A stretch of 64,000 nt of DNA, taken from NCBI GenBank assembly GCA_050949255.1, contig JBMNFJ010000008.1, positions 30,042-94,041 on the forward strand. Direction: 5' to 3'. This DNA comes from UBA3941 sp002385665. GTDB taxonomy: Bacteria; Bacillota; Clostridia; Caldicoprobacterales; UBA3941. Position numbers and translations under genes: made by a program. Positions 36,460 through 44,861 of this stretch are shown here, in pieces; position 1 is the stretch's first letter, and each line of letters begins with the position of its first letter. The notes under the pieces were generated by a model. It made no database searches and was not told the DNA's origin. It saw only the letters and a list, made by a program, of their open reading frames with translations.

Positions 36460-37659
36460 TTAAGGAAGCTGTTCTATCACCGGCTGCAGCTTCTCTGACG
36501 ACTGATAAATATAACTCTCAATATCTACACTGTAGTCAGAGTGGCCCATCATAGCAATGAAATCTTCTTCTCGCACCTTTGCCTTGCTCAGCATGGTGGC
36601 GAAAGTACGCCTTGTAGCATGTGGAGTCAACCTATAAGGCCTCTCGTTTTTTTGTATGCCCAGTTTCTCAAGCGTTGGGTAAAAACATTCTTCCCGGAAG
36701 TATTTAGCTGTGTATGGCTTCCCATCCGGCCGGCAGAAAACTGTTTCTCCACCCTTAGCCATCCACGTCTCAAGAATTGACTTAATCTTAGGATGCACCG
36801 GTACAATTCTGTTTTCTCCCGCTTCTGTCTTTATTCCGCCGTACAGGGCATAATTGCCACCTATTTCATGCACCTGGAACTTATTAAGTCGGACAAATTC
36901 TGTTATTCGAAGGCCGGTATAACAGAGGAAATAAATACAATCAGCATAATCTACGGTACCAATATTCTTCTCGATTATCCGCAGCTGCAGATCTGTAAAG
37001 GCCGGCTTGACACTTTTTGTTTGCTCGGGTAAGACAATAAATTCAGCATAGTTTTTATGAACAACATCGTTTTGCATTGCATACTTGTAGAGCAATCCAG
37101 CCAACACCTTTATATCATGAAGAGCTGAATATGACATTGGCTTTAGCATTACAGGCTTGCCATCCTTCATCACTGGCCTGCCTTCCTTATCCAGCTTGGG
37201 CCGTTCTTTCTGCAGATCCTCTATGATCCTCTGAAAATGCCCGGTCCGCAGCTCCCTAAATTTCATCTCATGAAATTCAGATAATTTATTAAATGCAGCT
37301 CTATAACTATCTTTCAACTGTTTGGATTTATCTTTCAGGCCGATTGGCTTCCATTCCTCGTACAGCTCCTTCAGCGTGATGTTGAGCTTGGAAGTTGGGC
37401 TTTTCCGGAACATTTCCAGCGCATCCTTAGCTTCCTGGGCTGTCTCAAAATACCCGATTATCTCCGGGCGCTTTGTACCTTTTGCAGGAGTGGTGGCCAC
37501 CCAGGGGCGATTTTTGAGATCACTCCTTTTATACACTGAGCCTGTACCATTCTCCCGTTTGATGGTTTTTCTCTTAGTGCTCTTCTGCTTTTTACCGCAC
37601 CAGGGACAATATATCCATCCATTAGTTAGGTCTTTCCTGCACAGTATACATGCAGTCAT
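36460..37659 (-). CDS. tyrosine-type site-specific integrase
   Basis: 399-residue phage/ICE integrase. An N-terminal zinc ribbon (Cys4, Cys7, Cys18, Cys21) precedes an AP2-like arm-binding region (NGTGSVYKRSDLKNRPW), a SAM-like core-binding domain, and the catalytic domain with Arg251 (TGLR), His347/Arg350 (PHATRR), His373 (MMGHSD) and a nucleophile Tyr at 383 or 385. RBS AGAGGTGAT lies upstream. It faces away from the island toward tRNA-Ala, as usual for tRNA-inserted islands. No excisionase or attR copy was found, so the island may be a remnant. Confidence 0.93.
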   Translation of the reverse strand: MTACILCRKDLTNGWIYCPWCGKKQKSTKRKTIKRENGTGSVYKRSDLKNRPWVATTPAKGTKRPEIIGYFETAQEAKDALEMFRKSPTSKLNITLKELYEEWKPIGLKDKSKQLKDSYRAAFNKLSEFHEMKFRELRTGHFQRIIEDLQKERPKLDKEGRPVMKDGKPVMLKPMSYSALHDIKVLAGLLYKYAMQNDVVHKNYAEFIVLPEQTKSVKPAFTDLQLRIIEKNIGTVDYADCIYFLCYTGLRITEFVRLNKFQVHEIGGNYALYGGIKTEAGENRIVPVHPKIKSILETWMAKGGETVFCRPDGKPYTAKYFREECFYPTLEKLGIQKNERPYRLTPHATRRTFATMLSKAKVREEDFIAMMGHSDYSVDIESYIYQSSEKLQPVIEQLP

Positions 37660-38025
37660 ACAATCACCTCTTTACGAATGTTTGTTCGGTAATATATTAA
37701 AAATACACTGCCGGCTATACAACAGTCAAGAAGGTCAGTCTTTCATTCTTCTTGCTTTTGTCTCATTCTGATTAAAAAGATTGGAATCCTCCATAAACCT
37801 GAGTAAAACGGAGCGAAATTAATACTACCAATCTTAATTGACATATTTAAGCAAATTTGACGCTGTATAATTTTATTGATATTGATTATAATAAATTTAG
37901 AAAGTAATATTACTCTCATGTTGAATGATGAGAATTTAGACTATTGAGAATTAAGGCGTTATAGTTTCCGAAGCTTGTGGGTAACCCACAGGGATTTATG
38001 TAGGTTCTATAACGCCGTTATTATT
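37660..38025. other. intergenic region with a nested palindrome
   Basis: 366 bases without a gene. At 37955-38016, GGCGTTATAG and CTATAACGCC form a perfect 10-bp outer repeat, and TGTGGGTAACCCACA a compact inner hairpin (37976-37990). It lies just beyond the 3' end of the leftward DUF3800 gene, so it may be a terminator-like or miniature element; there is no long T run. Confidence 0.5.
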
Positions 38026-38781
38026 TTATCCCCTTGGAATCATATAAAAAATGTTGAATTTTTTTGATGCCTTTGGTGTACAAAAATGCAGTGATTTAGA
38101 ACCGAGTTTTGAAGCTATATATTTTGCAAAAAACACCTTCCCTTCCTTTGCATTGCTTTTCAAATGTTTCTTGTTATAATGATAGCCTACAGCACCCATT
38201 AAAATATCTCCTACTTGAATAAGTAAACGGCTGTTTTCCGGTCTCGACTCTATGGTTAGTACGTTTTCAATACCATAATCCCAATACATCCTTTTATTCA
38301 AATTATATTTTAGTCGATCATTTCTATGTTCTTTTGATATATTAAATACTTTTTTTGAGACATCTCTATCGGCTAGCCTAATATGATAGAAATGTTCAGG
38401 ATCTAATTTATGAACAATCATTTCATAATATAGTTTATAAAATCCGTACTCAAAATCACCAAGATGATAAACATCTGAACAAATATCATAATTTGATTTT
38501 TTTACAGCAATCATCCTAAATTGAATAGGATCATATTCAAAAAACAAATCGATTAGTATCGTATACAGCGGCATAAAAAAGTTATCACTCTTGTTTGGAA
38601 CTTCTTTCCATTTGAGGTGTTCAGGACGTTTTATATAACCAGCTTCTGCGACTCTATCCCAATACATATTAACAAACTCATAACCATTTTCAGCGGGTAT
38701 CCATATACTTGACATAAAATAATATTTACTAGACTTTTCTAAGCCGCTTTCATCGCAATATATTTTATATACATTCCCCAT
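38026..38781 (-). CDS. DUF3800 domain protein
   Basis: 251 residues from ATG 38781, which has TGGGAG 8 bases upstream and fits better than an ATG ten codons earlier. The DUF3800 pattern is VYKIYCDESG at the N-terminus, then YYFMSSIWIP, HLKWKEV, MIAVKK, and the C-terminal LLIQVGDILMGAVGYHYNK. The fold is RNase H-like with conserved acidic residues (Asp in CDESG, Asp in VGDI), so a nuclease activity is suspected but unproven. It lies in an integrase island beside an ImmA/IrrE-like gene, and a second DUF3800 protein is encoded 3.5 kb away. Confidence 0.85.
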   Translation of the reverse strand: MGNVYKIYCDESGLEKSSKYYFMSSIWIPAENGYEFVNMYWDRVAEAGYIKRPEHLKWKEVPNKSDNFFMPLYTILIDLFFEYDPIQFRMIAVKKSNYDICSDVYHLGDFEYGFYKLYYEMIVHKLDPEHFYHIRLADRDVSKKVFNISKEHRNDRLKYNLNKRMYWDYGIENVLTIESRPENSRLLIQVGDILMGAVGYHYNKKHLKSNAKEGKVFFAKYIASKLGSKSLHFCTPKASKKFNIFYMIPRG

Positions 38782-38843
38782 ACAAAACTCCCAGCCTTTG
38801 ATTATATACAAGACATCTATATCAAGAATAATGAATCCAATCG

Positions 38844-39350
38844 CTATTCAATTCTTTCCGGTGCTTCTTGTGCTTCACAATAACCCCATTGTGTATCTGT
38901 TTTCTTGAATACCCATAAAGGATCGAAGCAAATTATGTAACCATTAATTTCACAGTACTGCCCGTGAATTCTTCTGAAATGATCAATGGCTATATCCAGG
39001 AATTTTTCTGTGATGTTAAGAAATTCAACTAATTCGGCTTTATTTGTTATTCCGGCTTCAAATGCTTTAATAAAATCCTTTGTTTGTATCATTCTTTTCA
39101 CGGCCCAGCGCTTTGCTTTGATTTCTTGCTTCCGATTGGATATGACCTTTTGATCCAATATGTTTCCTGCAGTGGTGTAGTGGTGGCCGAGCTCTTCAGC
39201 TATTATGCAGGCTCTCTCAGACGTGGTTGGGATGTTTTTATTCAGGACTATAAAGCCATCACAGTATAAGCCTTTTGTTTTTTCTTGCAGTGACCACGAA
39301 ATTACTTCTAAACCTTCCTCTTCAGCCTCTTTTAAAAGTTGTTCAAACAT
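38844..39350 (-). CDS. ImmA/IrrE-family metallopeptidase
   Basis: 168 residues. The motif IIAEELGHHYTT near residue 48 is the family's zinc site (EELGHH replaces the usual HExxH), followed by ILDQ and a helical region with KAKRWAVKRM. Relatives cleave phage or ICE repressors in response to DNA damage (ImmA) or act in stress (IrrE). Start ATG 39350 has GTGAGG 7 bases before. No adjacent repressor gene is visible; the partner may have been lost or lie elsewhere. The IS insertion just upstream probably separated it from its promoter. Confidence 0.87.
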   Translation of the reverse strand: MFEQLLKEAEEEGLEVISWSLQEKTKGLYCDGFIVLNKNIPTTSERACIIAEELGHHYTTAGNILDQKVISNRKQEIKAKRWAVKRMIQTKDFIKAFEAGITNKAELVEFLNITEKFLDIAIDHFRRIHGQYCEINGYIICFDPLWVFKKTDTQWGYCEAQEAPERIE

Positions 39351-39397
39351 AAGCAAACCTCACAAAAAAACAAAAACCTAAATTGTTATAATATATA

Positions 39398-40991
39398 ACT
39401 AAAACTTCGCAGATCAATAATCCCTATGCACCTTGAAAATTCAATATTTGGCTTTATGTAAATATCGTGATTCTGTTCTTATACACACTGTAAAAGCTTA
39501 CCCTTAAGTTCCTTCGGAAGTGCAGCCATGAAAGCTTCCAGCAGTTGATCCAACTGCTCCGACGTCAGGGAGAGCTTATCTGTGATTGCATCAAAGAACA
39601 CCTGCATAAGCAGATGGAAAGCTTGAATCAATGAAATATCGGACATTTCGTCCGCTATGCAGTAAAATATTTCACCTAACGTCCGTAAATCAGATGTCTG
39701 ACGGTTTTCTACTGCTAACATCATGTATCTGGTAAAAACCACTGCTGTGTGTGCCGTCATAGCATCGTAGGAAAGGGAATTGCATTCCTTGCTCAGCTTC
39801 AGGTATGATTTGCATACCTTGAAAAAGACCTCGATATCCCAACGTTTTCCGTAGATGCGAATGATCTCATCCTCACTGATGTTCATATCAGTGGTGATAA
39901 GAGCCAGGTAGTCTTTACGCTTGTTCTTATTGCGGACATACACAATCCGAGCAGGAATCGATTTCTCATCCTTATTGAGAGCGACTTCTACAGACAGCAG
40001 ATATCTGGACTTACCCCTCCGCTTTTTGTTTTGCTTATATATTTCCGTCAATGGCTGCATTTTTCCGTTATAGAGATAATGCATCTTAGGTGTTTTCTTC
40101 GCCATCGCAATAACGTCGTAGCCCATTTCCTTGATAGCGGTCAAAGACGATGGGGAACAGAACCAGGTGTCAAACAGCACATGTGATGCAGGAATCAAAG
40201 CTTTTTTAGCAGCCTTAATGAGTTCAAGAACTACAGTGGTTGCTTTAGTCTGGGCCAGATTACGCCTGGTATAACCAGCTGATCGCTTATCCAAAGAGAC
40301 AGCTTCGTTGATTCGGTTTTTCCTGTTTTCAGTGGATAAAAGGCAGCCGTTTACAGGGATAAAGGTATTCCCGTCTGACCAACCAAGTGTAAGAAGGCGA
40401 AACCCCAATTTATAAGCCTTTTTAGTATGATCATATACTTTTGACAGCAGTTCCACTTTCTTAGAGCTAGAGCGCTCGAACAGGGTATCGTCCACGATAA
40501 GAACATTTACACGTTTTTCATCTGTCAGCCCAGCAATTGATTCTTTTATGATTTGTGTGCTAAGCCAAGTAGTAAACTTGATCCAATTTATATGAATCGA
40601 ATTCGTGAATCTATAGACTGTATCCTTGCCGAAGCCGGCTTGGTGCGTACCCATTAACATATTCATATACATGGATCGATTCGTAAAGATAAGGCTGAAC
40701 AGGTATTGAAAAATTACAGCTACATGTATCCCTTTGCTCTTATAGGCATTGGCTGCTCTTAAAGCGGCGGATACTTGATACTTCTTAAAAAAGCCTTTAA
40801 TCGATGTCGAAACCTTCTTATCATTTTGGTAATCTTGTGTTATACTTTTCATAGCATGAGTCCTTCCATTTGGTTTGATTGTTTCTATCAACTCAATTAT
40901 ACCAATGTCGAAGGTCTCGTGCTATTTTTATTGCCAAATAATATTGAATTTTCAAGGTGCATAGGCACTTTTATAAGTGCGAAGTTTTAGT
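39398..40991 (-). mobile_element. IS4-type insertion sequence with long inverted repeats
   Basis: 1.6-kb element with one transposase gene. Inner terminal repeats CCTATGCACCTTGAAAATTC (39422 onward) and its complement ending at 40965 match perfectly over 26 bases. The homology extends outward with ACTAAAACTTCGCA (39398) and TGCGAAGTTTTAGT (to 40991), giving imperfect terminal repeats of about 50 bases. A clear target duplication is not visible in the AT-rich flanks. Confidence 0.82.
39479..40852 (-). CDS. IS4-family transposase (DDE)
   Basis: 457 residues from ATG 40852. DDE features: VLIVDDTLFERSSS near 120 with the first Asp, HVLFDTWFCSPSSL near 225 with the second, and the Y-(2)-R-(3)-E-(6)-K type segment in YGKRWDIEVFFKVCKSYLKL near 345 containing the catalytic Glu. 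The N-terminal part with RSMYMNMLMG is typical of this IS4 branch. It is intact, so the element may be mobile. It separates the DUF4145-like gene from the ImmA/IrrE gene. Confidence 0.92.
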   Translation of the reverse strand: MKSITQDYQNDKKVSTSIKGFFKKYQVSAALRAANAYKSKGIHVAVIFQYLFSLIFTNRSMYMNMLMGTHQAGFGKDTVYRFTNSIHINWIKFTTWLSTQIIKESIAGLTDEKRVNVLIVDDTLFERSSSKKVELLSKVYDHTKKAYKLGFRLLTLGWSDGNTFIPVNGCLLSTENRKNRINEAVSLDKRSAGYTRRNLAQTKATTVVLELIKAAKKALIPASHVLFDTWFCSPSSLTAIKEMGYDVIAMAKKTPKMHYLYNGKMQPLTEIYKQNKKRRGKSRYLLSVEVALNKDEKSIPARIVYVRNKNKRKDYLALITTDMNISEDEIIRIYGKRWDIEVFFKVCKSYLKLSKECNSLSYDAMTAHTAVVFTRYMMLAVENRQTSDLRTLGEIFYCIADEMSDISLIQAFHLLMQVFFDAITDKLSLTSEQLDQLLEAFMAALPKELKGKLLQCV

Positions 40992-42239
40992 AATATAATC
41001 TATCTCATATGGGTATAGGAGGTTATGGTAGGTAAATCTCCTAAAATCCGGGTTATCAATAATATCTTTAATTGTTTCGAATTCCTGTTGTGTTCTTGCT
41101 TGATACCATATATTATTGATAAGCATTCCAAATCTATCTTTAGGCATAGGGCAAGGGACACAATAAGCATCCAATAACCCCTCGCTTATATCATTATCCG
41201 ACGTTGTAAATACGAGATACGAATTCATACCCTTCATTCGATATGCAAGCTCCTCTATTATAGGGCTGTCCACTGAAAAGGAATAATTTTGTAATATGTA
41301 TCCCGTATTAGGGGAGAAATCTAAATAATTTAATAGGCCAGGCTCAGGTACAATATCGGAAACGCAAATCTCTACAATTTGTTCAACTCCAACATTCTGC
41401 AATAGGTGTATTGCAGATGTGAAGCGTCCCGATTTCTTATTACTCTTCAGTATCAGTAAATGATGGCTATAAAGGACGGACTTGGCGTCTTCGTAATAGG
41501 GCATATTAATATAGATATTCACAACCTTTTCGATTTCGGCATAGGAGATTTTATTTAACTTTATTTCATTGGTGATGTTTACCTGGGCCAGCTTCTGATA
41601 CTTTTCCAAGATTGGGAAGTTCTTTAATAAGATGTCATGTTGTACAGTATCTTCCAAGTTAGGTGAAAGTATTATATCCCTGTCTATTACACGGTCTACC
41701 TCATCCGCATTATCTACATCATCTATATCTAAATCTAAGATTTCTTTCTGTAACAATTCGATACTTTCAAGGTTGTATACCTCTGAATAGTCTTGTATCC
41801 TTCCCTCTATAGATTGGCTAAATCCATGTTTTCCTTGGTATTTTTCCATATACCAGATAGTTATATCTGCGATGGTGTCCAAGACCAACCATGCATCCTT
41901 TGCGTTAATTAACGTATCCTCCTTTTTCGGGTGTGGGCCCATATTTCCAAAGTTTTTTACTAAAAACATACGACTACACATGCGTTCATCCATTATGCTT
42001 TGGAATTCCTTGTCCATAAGAATATCGCCTAAGGATTTTCGCCCACCCTTTTTCCCCAAGGGTTCCCCCTTTAACTCTATCCTATATAACTGGTAAACTA
42101 TCATCTCCAGTACAATTCGGGCCTTGGTTAGAGTATTCTTTGGATCGTCAAATATGGAATTTGCAGCAAGGGTCAGCTCGTTTGTCAAAAAGTCGCAGCT
42201 TTTCTCTATCTCCCTACATTTAAGTTTGAGATTTTTCAA
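40971..42239 (-). CDS. DUF4145/HEPN-like protein with degenerate P-loop domain
   Basis: 422 residues, not a familiar family end to end. Residues 1 to about 135 resemble a DUF4145-like helical domain (ARIVLEMIVYQLY, LGDILMDKEF, NFGNMGPHP), related to HEPN folds. Residues about 260-400 look like an NTPase core with an altered Walker A (LKSNKKSGRFTSAIHLLQ, Arg in place of Lys), a NTGYIL motif and YLVFTTSDND, as in STAND-like signalling proteins. It starts at TTG 42239 and its last residues (ITKTSHL) are encoded inside the IS4 end, so the true C-terminus may be lost. It lies 67 bases after the DUF3800-TPR gene, so they likely form one operon. Function inferred: defence. Confidence 0.6.
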   Translation of the reverse strand: MKNLKLKCREIEKSCDFLTNELTLAANSIFDDPKNTLTKARIVLEMIVYQLYRIELKGEPLGKKGGRKSLGDILMDKEFQSIMDERMCSRMFLVKNFGNMGPHPKKEDTLINAKDAWLVLDTIADITIWYMEKYQGKHGFSQSIEGRIQDYSEVYNLESIELLQKEILDLDIDDVDNADEVDRVIDRDIILSPNLEDTVQHDILLKNFPILEKYQKLAQVNITNEIKLNKISYAEIEKVVNIYINMPYYEDAKSVLYSHHLLILKSNKKSGRFTSAIHLLQNVGVEQIVEICVSDIVPEPGLLNYLDFSPNTGYILQNYSFSVDSPIIEELAYRMKGMNSYLVFTTSDNDISEGLLDAYCVPCPMPKDRFGMLINNIWYQARTQQEFETIKDIIDNPDFRRFTYHNLLYPYEIDYITKTSHL

Positions 42240-42306
42240 CTTCTTATAACCTTTCTATTAAAATTGGATATATCGTTCATATGGATATGGAATAGTAAAA
42301 GCCGTA

Positions 42307-44388
42307 TTAATATGGTATCTGTCTTGCAAGCCTCAGTAACAGACGTCCACATTGTTCATCGTCCAGGTTTTCGGAGATATTAACCTGTTCCCAGTACCTG
42401 AAATATTCTTTCATTTCCGACGGCAATCTTTCTTCCATAAATCTCGCATAAGTCCTTTTCAGGCTCTGCATTTGGCGGTTTGCCTCCTTTGAATTGCCAA
42501 ACCGGTAAAGCATGGCCACCTTTTCTGCTAAAATACCCAATCCAATGGAATAAAGGGTCAGGTTGTGACGATTTTCAAGGCATATTTCAAAGGCCTTATC
42601 GTACTTTTCTAAAGCAGCTTTTTCACTTCCCAAATGTATTAGAGTCCGACCCAAATTCCTGTAGATGATTTGGAAGGGATGTTGTTTAGCTTCTGTTAAT
42701 AAAATAGGATGCTTCTCCAGTTGTGCTTTTGTCCAGGCGTTATACAAGGAACTTGCCAAATCATTTTTACCGTGAAGGGCAGTCTCTGCCATTATATTGG
42801 TGAAATGCATAGCTCCAAAGGAAAAATCCGATGTATTAGAATCATATATGCTGGCAGCTAAATCATTCAAGAATTTATCCATATCCGCCGTGTTACCTAA
42901 TATATCAAAGGACTTACCCAGCCAGAGCAGGGCTTCCTTGTAGTTTTCCGCTTCATTTTCAATCTGACACCTATATTGGTATTGCCTTTTTTTATCGCTG
43001 TCGGCGGTAAACTCTTTGATGGCGAGATCCGAATCTGCCCTTGCCTTCTCCAGGTTTTTAGGATCGGTTCTACCCAAAAAAGTATATGCCTGGAGGCGTG
43101 TACCCATCACCTTACCCTTAGCATTGGATTGGACACTATCGCATATTTCATTTAGCCCATCTGCTAGCTCAAAAAGCCCGAGGGTCTCATCCAGTAGATT
43201 TTCTAGCCTGTTCATAGCTGAAATTACACCTTGATAATCATATATATTCATTAGATGGATACCCTTGCGGATGCTGTAATCAAAATAATAGCTCACACGA
43301 TTCCACATCTCATCTATCTCTAAGAGGGCCTTTTGACATTTGTCTATGATTTCACCGGCGCCTATGATATCCCCCTGATGTGTTGCTACAGTCAGCATAA
43401 GAAAATAGATATCAAAGGCAAAGGTGTCAACTCCTATATTTCTAATCCTCATTTCAGGTAGTACGTCCTCTTCGATTCGCATCAAAATCCTTTTAGAGCG
43501 GGATAAATCCCTGTCTATACTTATTAATGTCTTGACTTTATTGGTAATATCCAGCAGTTGAATCTTCCGGGTCTCGTAATTGTAGGATTTTAAATGATTG
43601 AAGATTGTATCGAAAAAACGATCTTTAAATCGTATATATTCATCGGATGTAATGATTTCAAACAGGGCTTTGCCCAGATCCCCTTCTATTATGGCATCTT
43701 TTATAGATGATAGAGTGGAATGCTCAATAACGGAAAATATATATTTAGGCTGGTACAGTTGGGCCAGTTGTGACTTTTGTTCACTGTTAAACTTTCTGGA
43801 AGCTTTGCGGAACCAGGAATGACATACCACATCCCCTAACATCAATCGGAAATCCCTATTTGCAGAACCCCGACGGAAGGTCCAACTAAAATGCTCCTTC
43901 TTTAAGGATTTTCGGGCCGTTATCAGGCTAATTTTTTCCTCCAGCCTTTTAGTGTACTCCCTATCAGTAATTAGAAAATCTCTGCTATCTTTTGCCATGC
44001 TCCTTCTATTGGCGGCATAAATATCAATATGTACATCTTGATATTCAGTCATCAATTGCTGAAAAAGCTGCATTACACCTTCAGCCAGAATATTTAAATA
44101 GGTAGTGTCCCCATCTACAATTTCAAGCCTTTCCTTATTCTCAAAAATAACCAGAGAGGCCCCGCTGTCCACTATTTTCTGCAATACAGGTAGGGCTTTT
44201 TCACCATACTCTGAACCCCTTATCTCCGTACTATGTATGGGCTTACCATCCAAAATCCTCTGTGCCTTTCTTTCATCGAGTGTATTTTGTGGAACCAAAA
44301 CACCGCCTACCAGGGAGGGGGAATCCTTGCCAAGGCTGTCTCTTTCAAAATCTCCGCTTTCATCCAACCATAGTTCAAATTTGCTCAT
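42307..44388 (-). CDS. DUF3800 nuclease-like domain fused to TPR-like repeats
   Basis: 693 residues. The N-terminal 220 residues are DUF3800 (FELWLDESGDF at 5-14, SLVGGVLVP, IHSTEIRGSE, LMLGDVVCHSW near 185), an RNase H-like fold with probable catalytic acids. The rest is alpha-helical with TPR-like units, for example NYKEALLWLGKSFDILGN and YRNLGRTLIHLGSEKAALEKY. AGGAGGAGC precedes ATG 44388. A sensor-plus-nuclease layout beside a DUF4145/P-loop protein inside an integrase island suggests anti-phage defence. No experimental function is known to me. Confidence 0.7.
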   Translation of the reverse strand: MSKFELWLDESGDFERDSLGKDSPSLVGGVLVPQNTLDERKAQRILDGKPIHSTEIRGSEYGEKALPVLQKIVDSGASLVIFENKERLEIVDGDTTYLNILAEGVMQLFQQLMTEYQDVHIDIYAANRRSMAKDSRDFLITDREYTKRLEEKISLITARKSLKKEHFSWTFRRGSANRDFRLMLGDVVCHSWFRKASRKFNSEQKSQLAQLYQPKYIFSVIEHSTLSSIKDAIIEGDLGKALFEIITSDEYIRFKDRFFDTIFNHLKSYNYETRKIQLLDITNKVKTLISIDRDLSRSKRILMRIEEDVLPEMRIRNIGVDTFAFDIYFLMLTVATHQGDIIGAGEIIDKCQKALLEIDEMWNRVSYYFDYSIRKGIHLMNIYDYQGVISAMNRLENLLDETLGLFELADGLNEICDSVQSNAKGKVMGTRLQAYTFLGRTDPKNLEKARADSDLAIKEFTADSDKKRQYQYRCQIENEAENYKEALLWLGKSFDILGNTADMDKFLNDLAASIYDSNTSDFSFGAMHFTNIMAETALHGKNDLASSLYNAWTKAQLEKHPILLTEAKQHPFQIIYRNLGRTLIHLGSEKAALEKYDKAFEICLENRHNLTLYSIGLGILAEKVAMLYRFGNSKEANRQMQSLKRTYARFMEERLPSEMKEYFRYWEQVNISENLDDEQCGRLLLRLARQIPY

Positions 44389-44600
44389 ATGCTCCTCCTT
44401 TGGCCATTATGACAACGGATGAAATTGCTATGGCTATTGCACAAAATATGGAATCACTATCCAATAGAATCAAACTCAAAGTAATATATTCGATAATATT
44501 CGGCAAAATCCTTCAAATCACATGAAGTTAGGATGGGTCAAGGGGGGACGTTCCTATTTGTTATTAAAAAGAGTATGTCCATATATGTCATTTCAGTAAA

Positions 44601-44629
44601 TTGACAAAGAAGAACTATCGTGGTATTAT
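44601..44629 (+). promoter_or_regulatory. consensus promoter of the nickel-type transporter operon
   Basis: TTGACA at 44601-44606, a 17-base spacer and TATTAT at 44624-44629. This is the best vegetative promoter in the region and gives a leader of about 225 bases. Confidence 0.65.
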
Positions 44630-44750
44630 CAATAAAAAATCTGTATGAAGCAGATTAGTGTATCACTGGGAACTAACATATAAATAGTTTGCTATAGCAG
44701 GTATATTTCAACATGATCATATAATAGAAACATGAAGTTTCAGGTAGGTC

Positions 44751-44785
44751 AGAAGGCTCGTCATTTGGGGATGCTTTCTTTTTTT
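44751..44785 (+). terminator. attenuator-like terminator inside the transporter leader
   Basis: AGAAGGC and GCTTTCT pair (one G-U) around a 20-base loop, followed by TTTTTTT. It lies about 75 bases before the substrate-binding protein start and downstream of the promoter, so readthrough must be controlled. Confidence 0.55.
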
Positions 44786-44861
44786 GTGTTTATTAATAGG
44801 TTTAGGCGTCTATACAGTATTTTTACTGATTTTGCAGTTTTCTTAATGGGGGAGGGGCATA

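Larger units (their letters stand above)
44389..44861. other. intergenic region and leader of the nickel-type transporter
   Basis: Contains a half GGGACGG-like element (AGGGGGGACGTTCC near 44541), a strong promoter at 44601, and a 225-base leader with hairpins AATCTG/CAGATT (44638-44656) and GAAAC/GTTTC (44727-44741) plus an intrinsic terminator at 44751. A 38-codon frame at 44409-44525 lacks a ribosome binding site and is not counted as a gene. Confidence 0.55.

Noticed and set aside
37322..37771. 149-codon plus-strand frame over the integrase N-terminus
   Set aside because: Antisense to a well-supported integrase and lacking initiation signals.
44409..44525. 38-codon frame (MTTDEIAMAIAQNMES) beside the DUF3800-TPR gene
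   Set aside because: No ribosome binding site upstream and no known family; the upstream AGGAGG-like signal belongs to the opposite-strand gene.
36378..44600. attR copy of the tRNA-Ala 3' end
   Set aside because: I searched the island and its right flank for GTTCAAGTCCCC and ATCTCCACCA and saw no second copy, so island limits are not defined by direct repeats.
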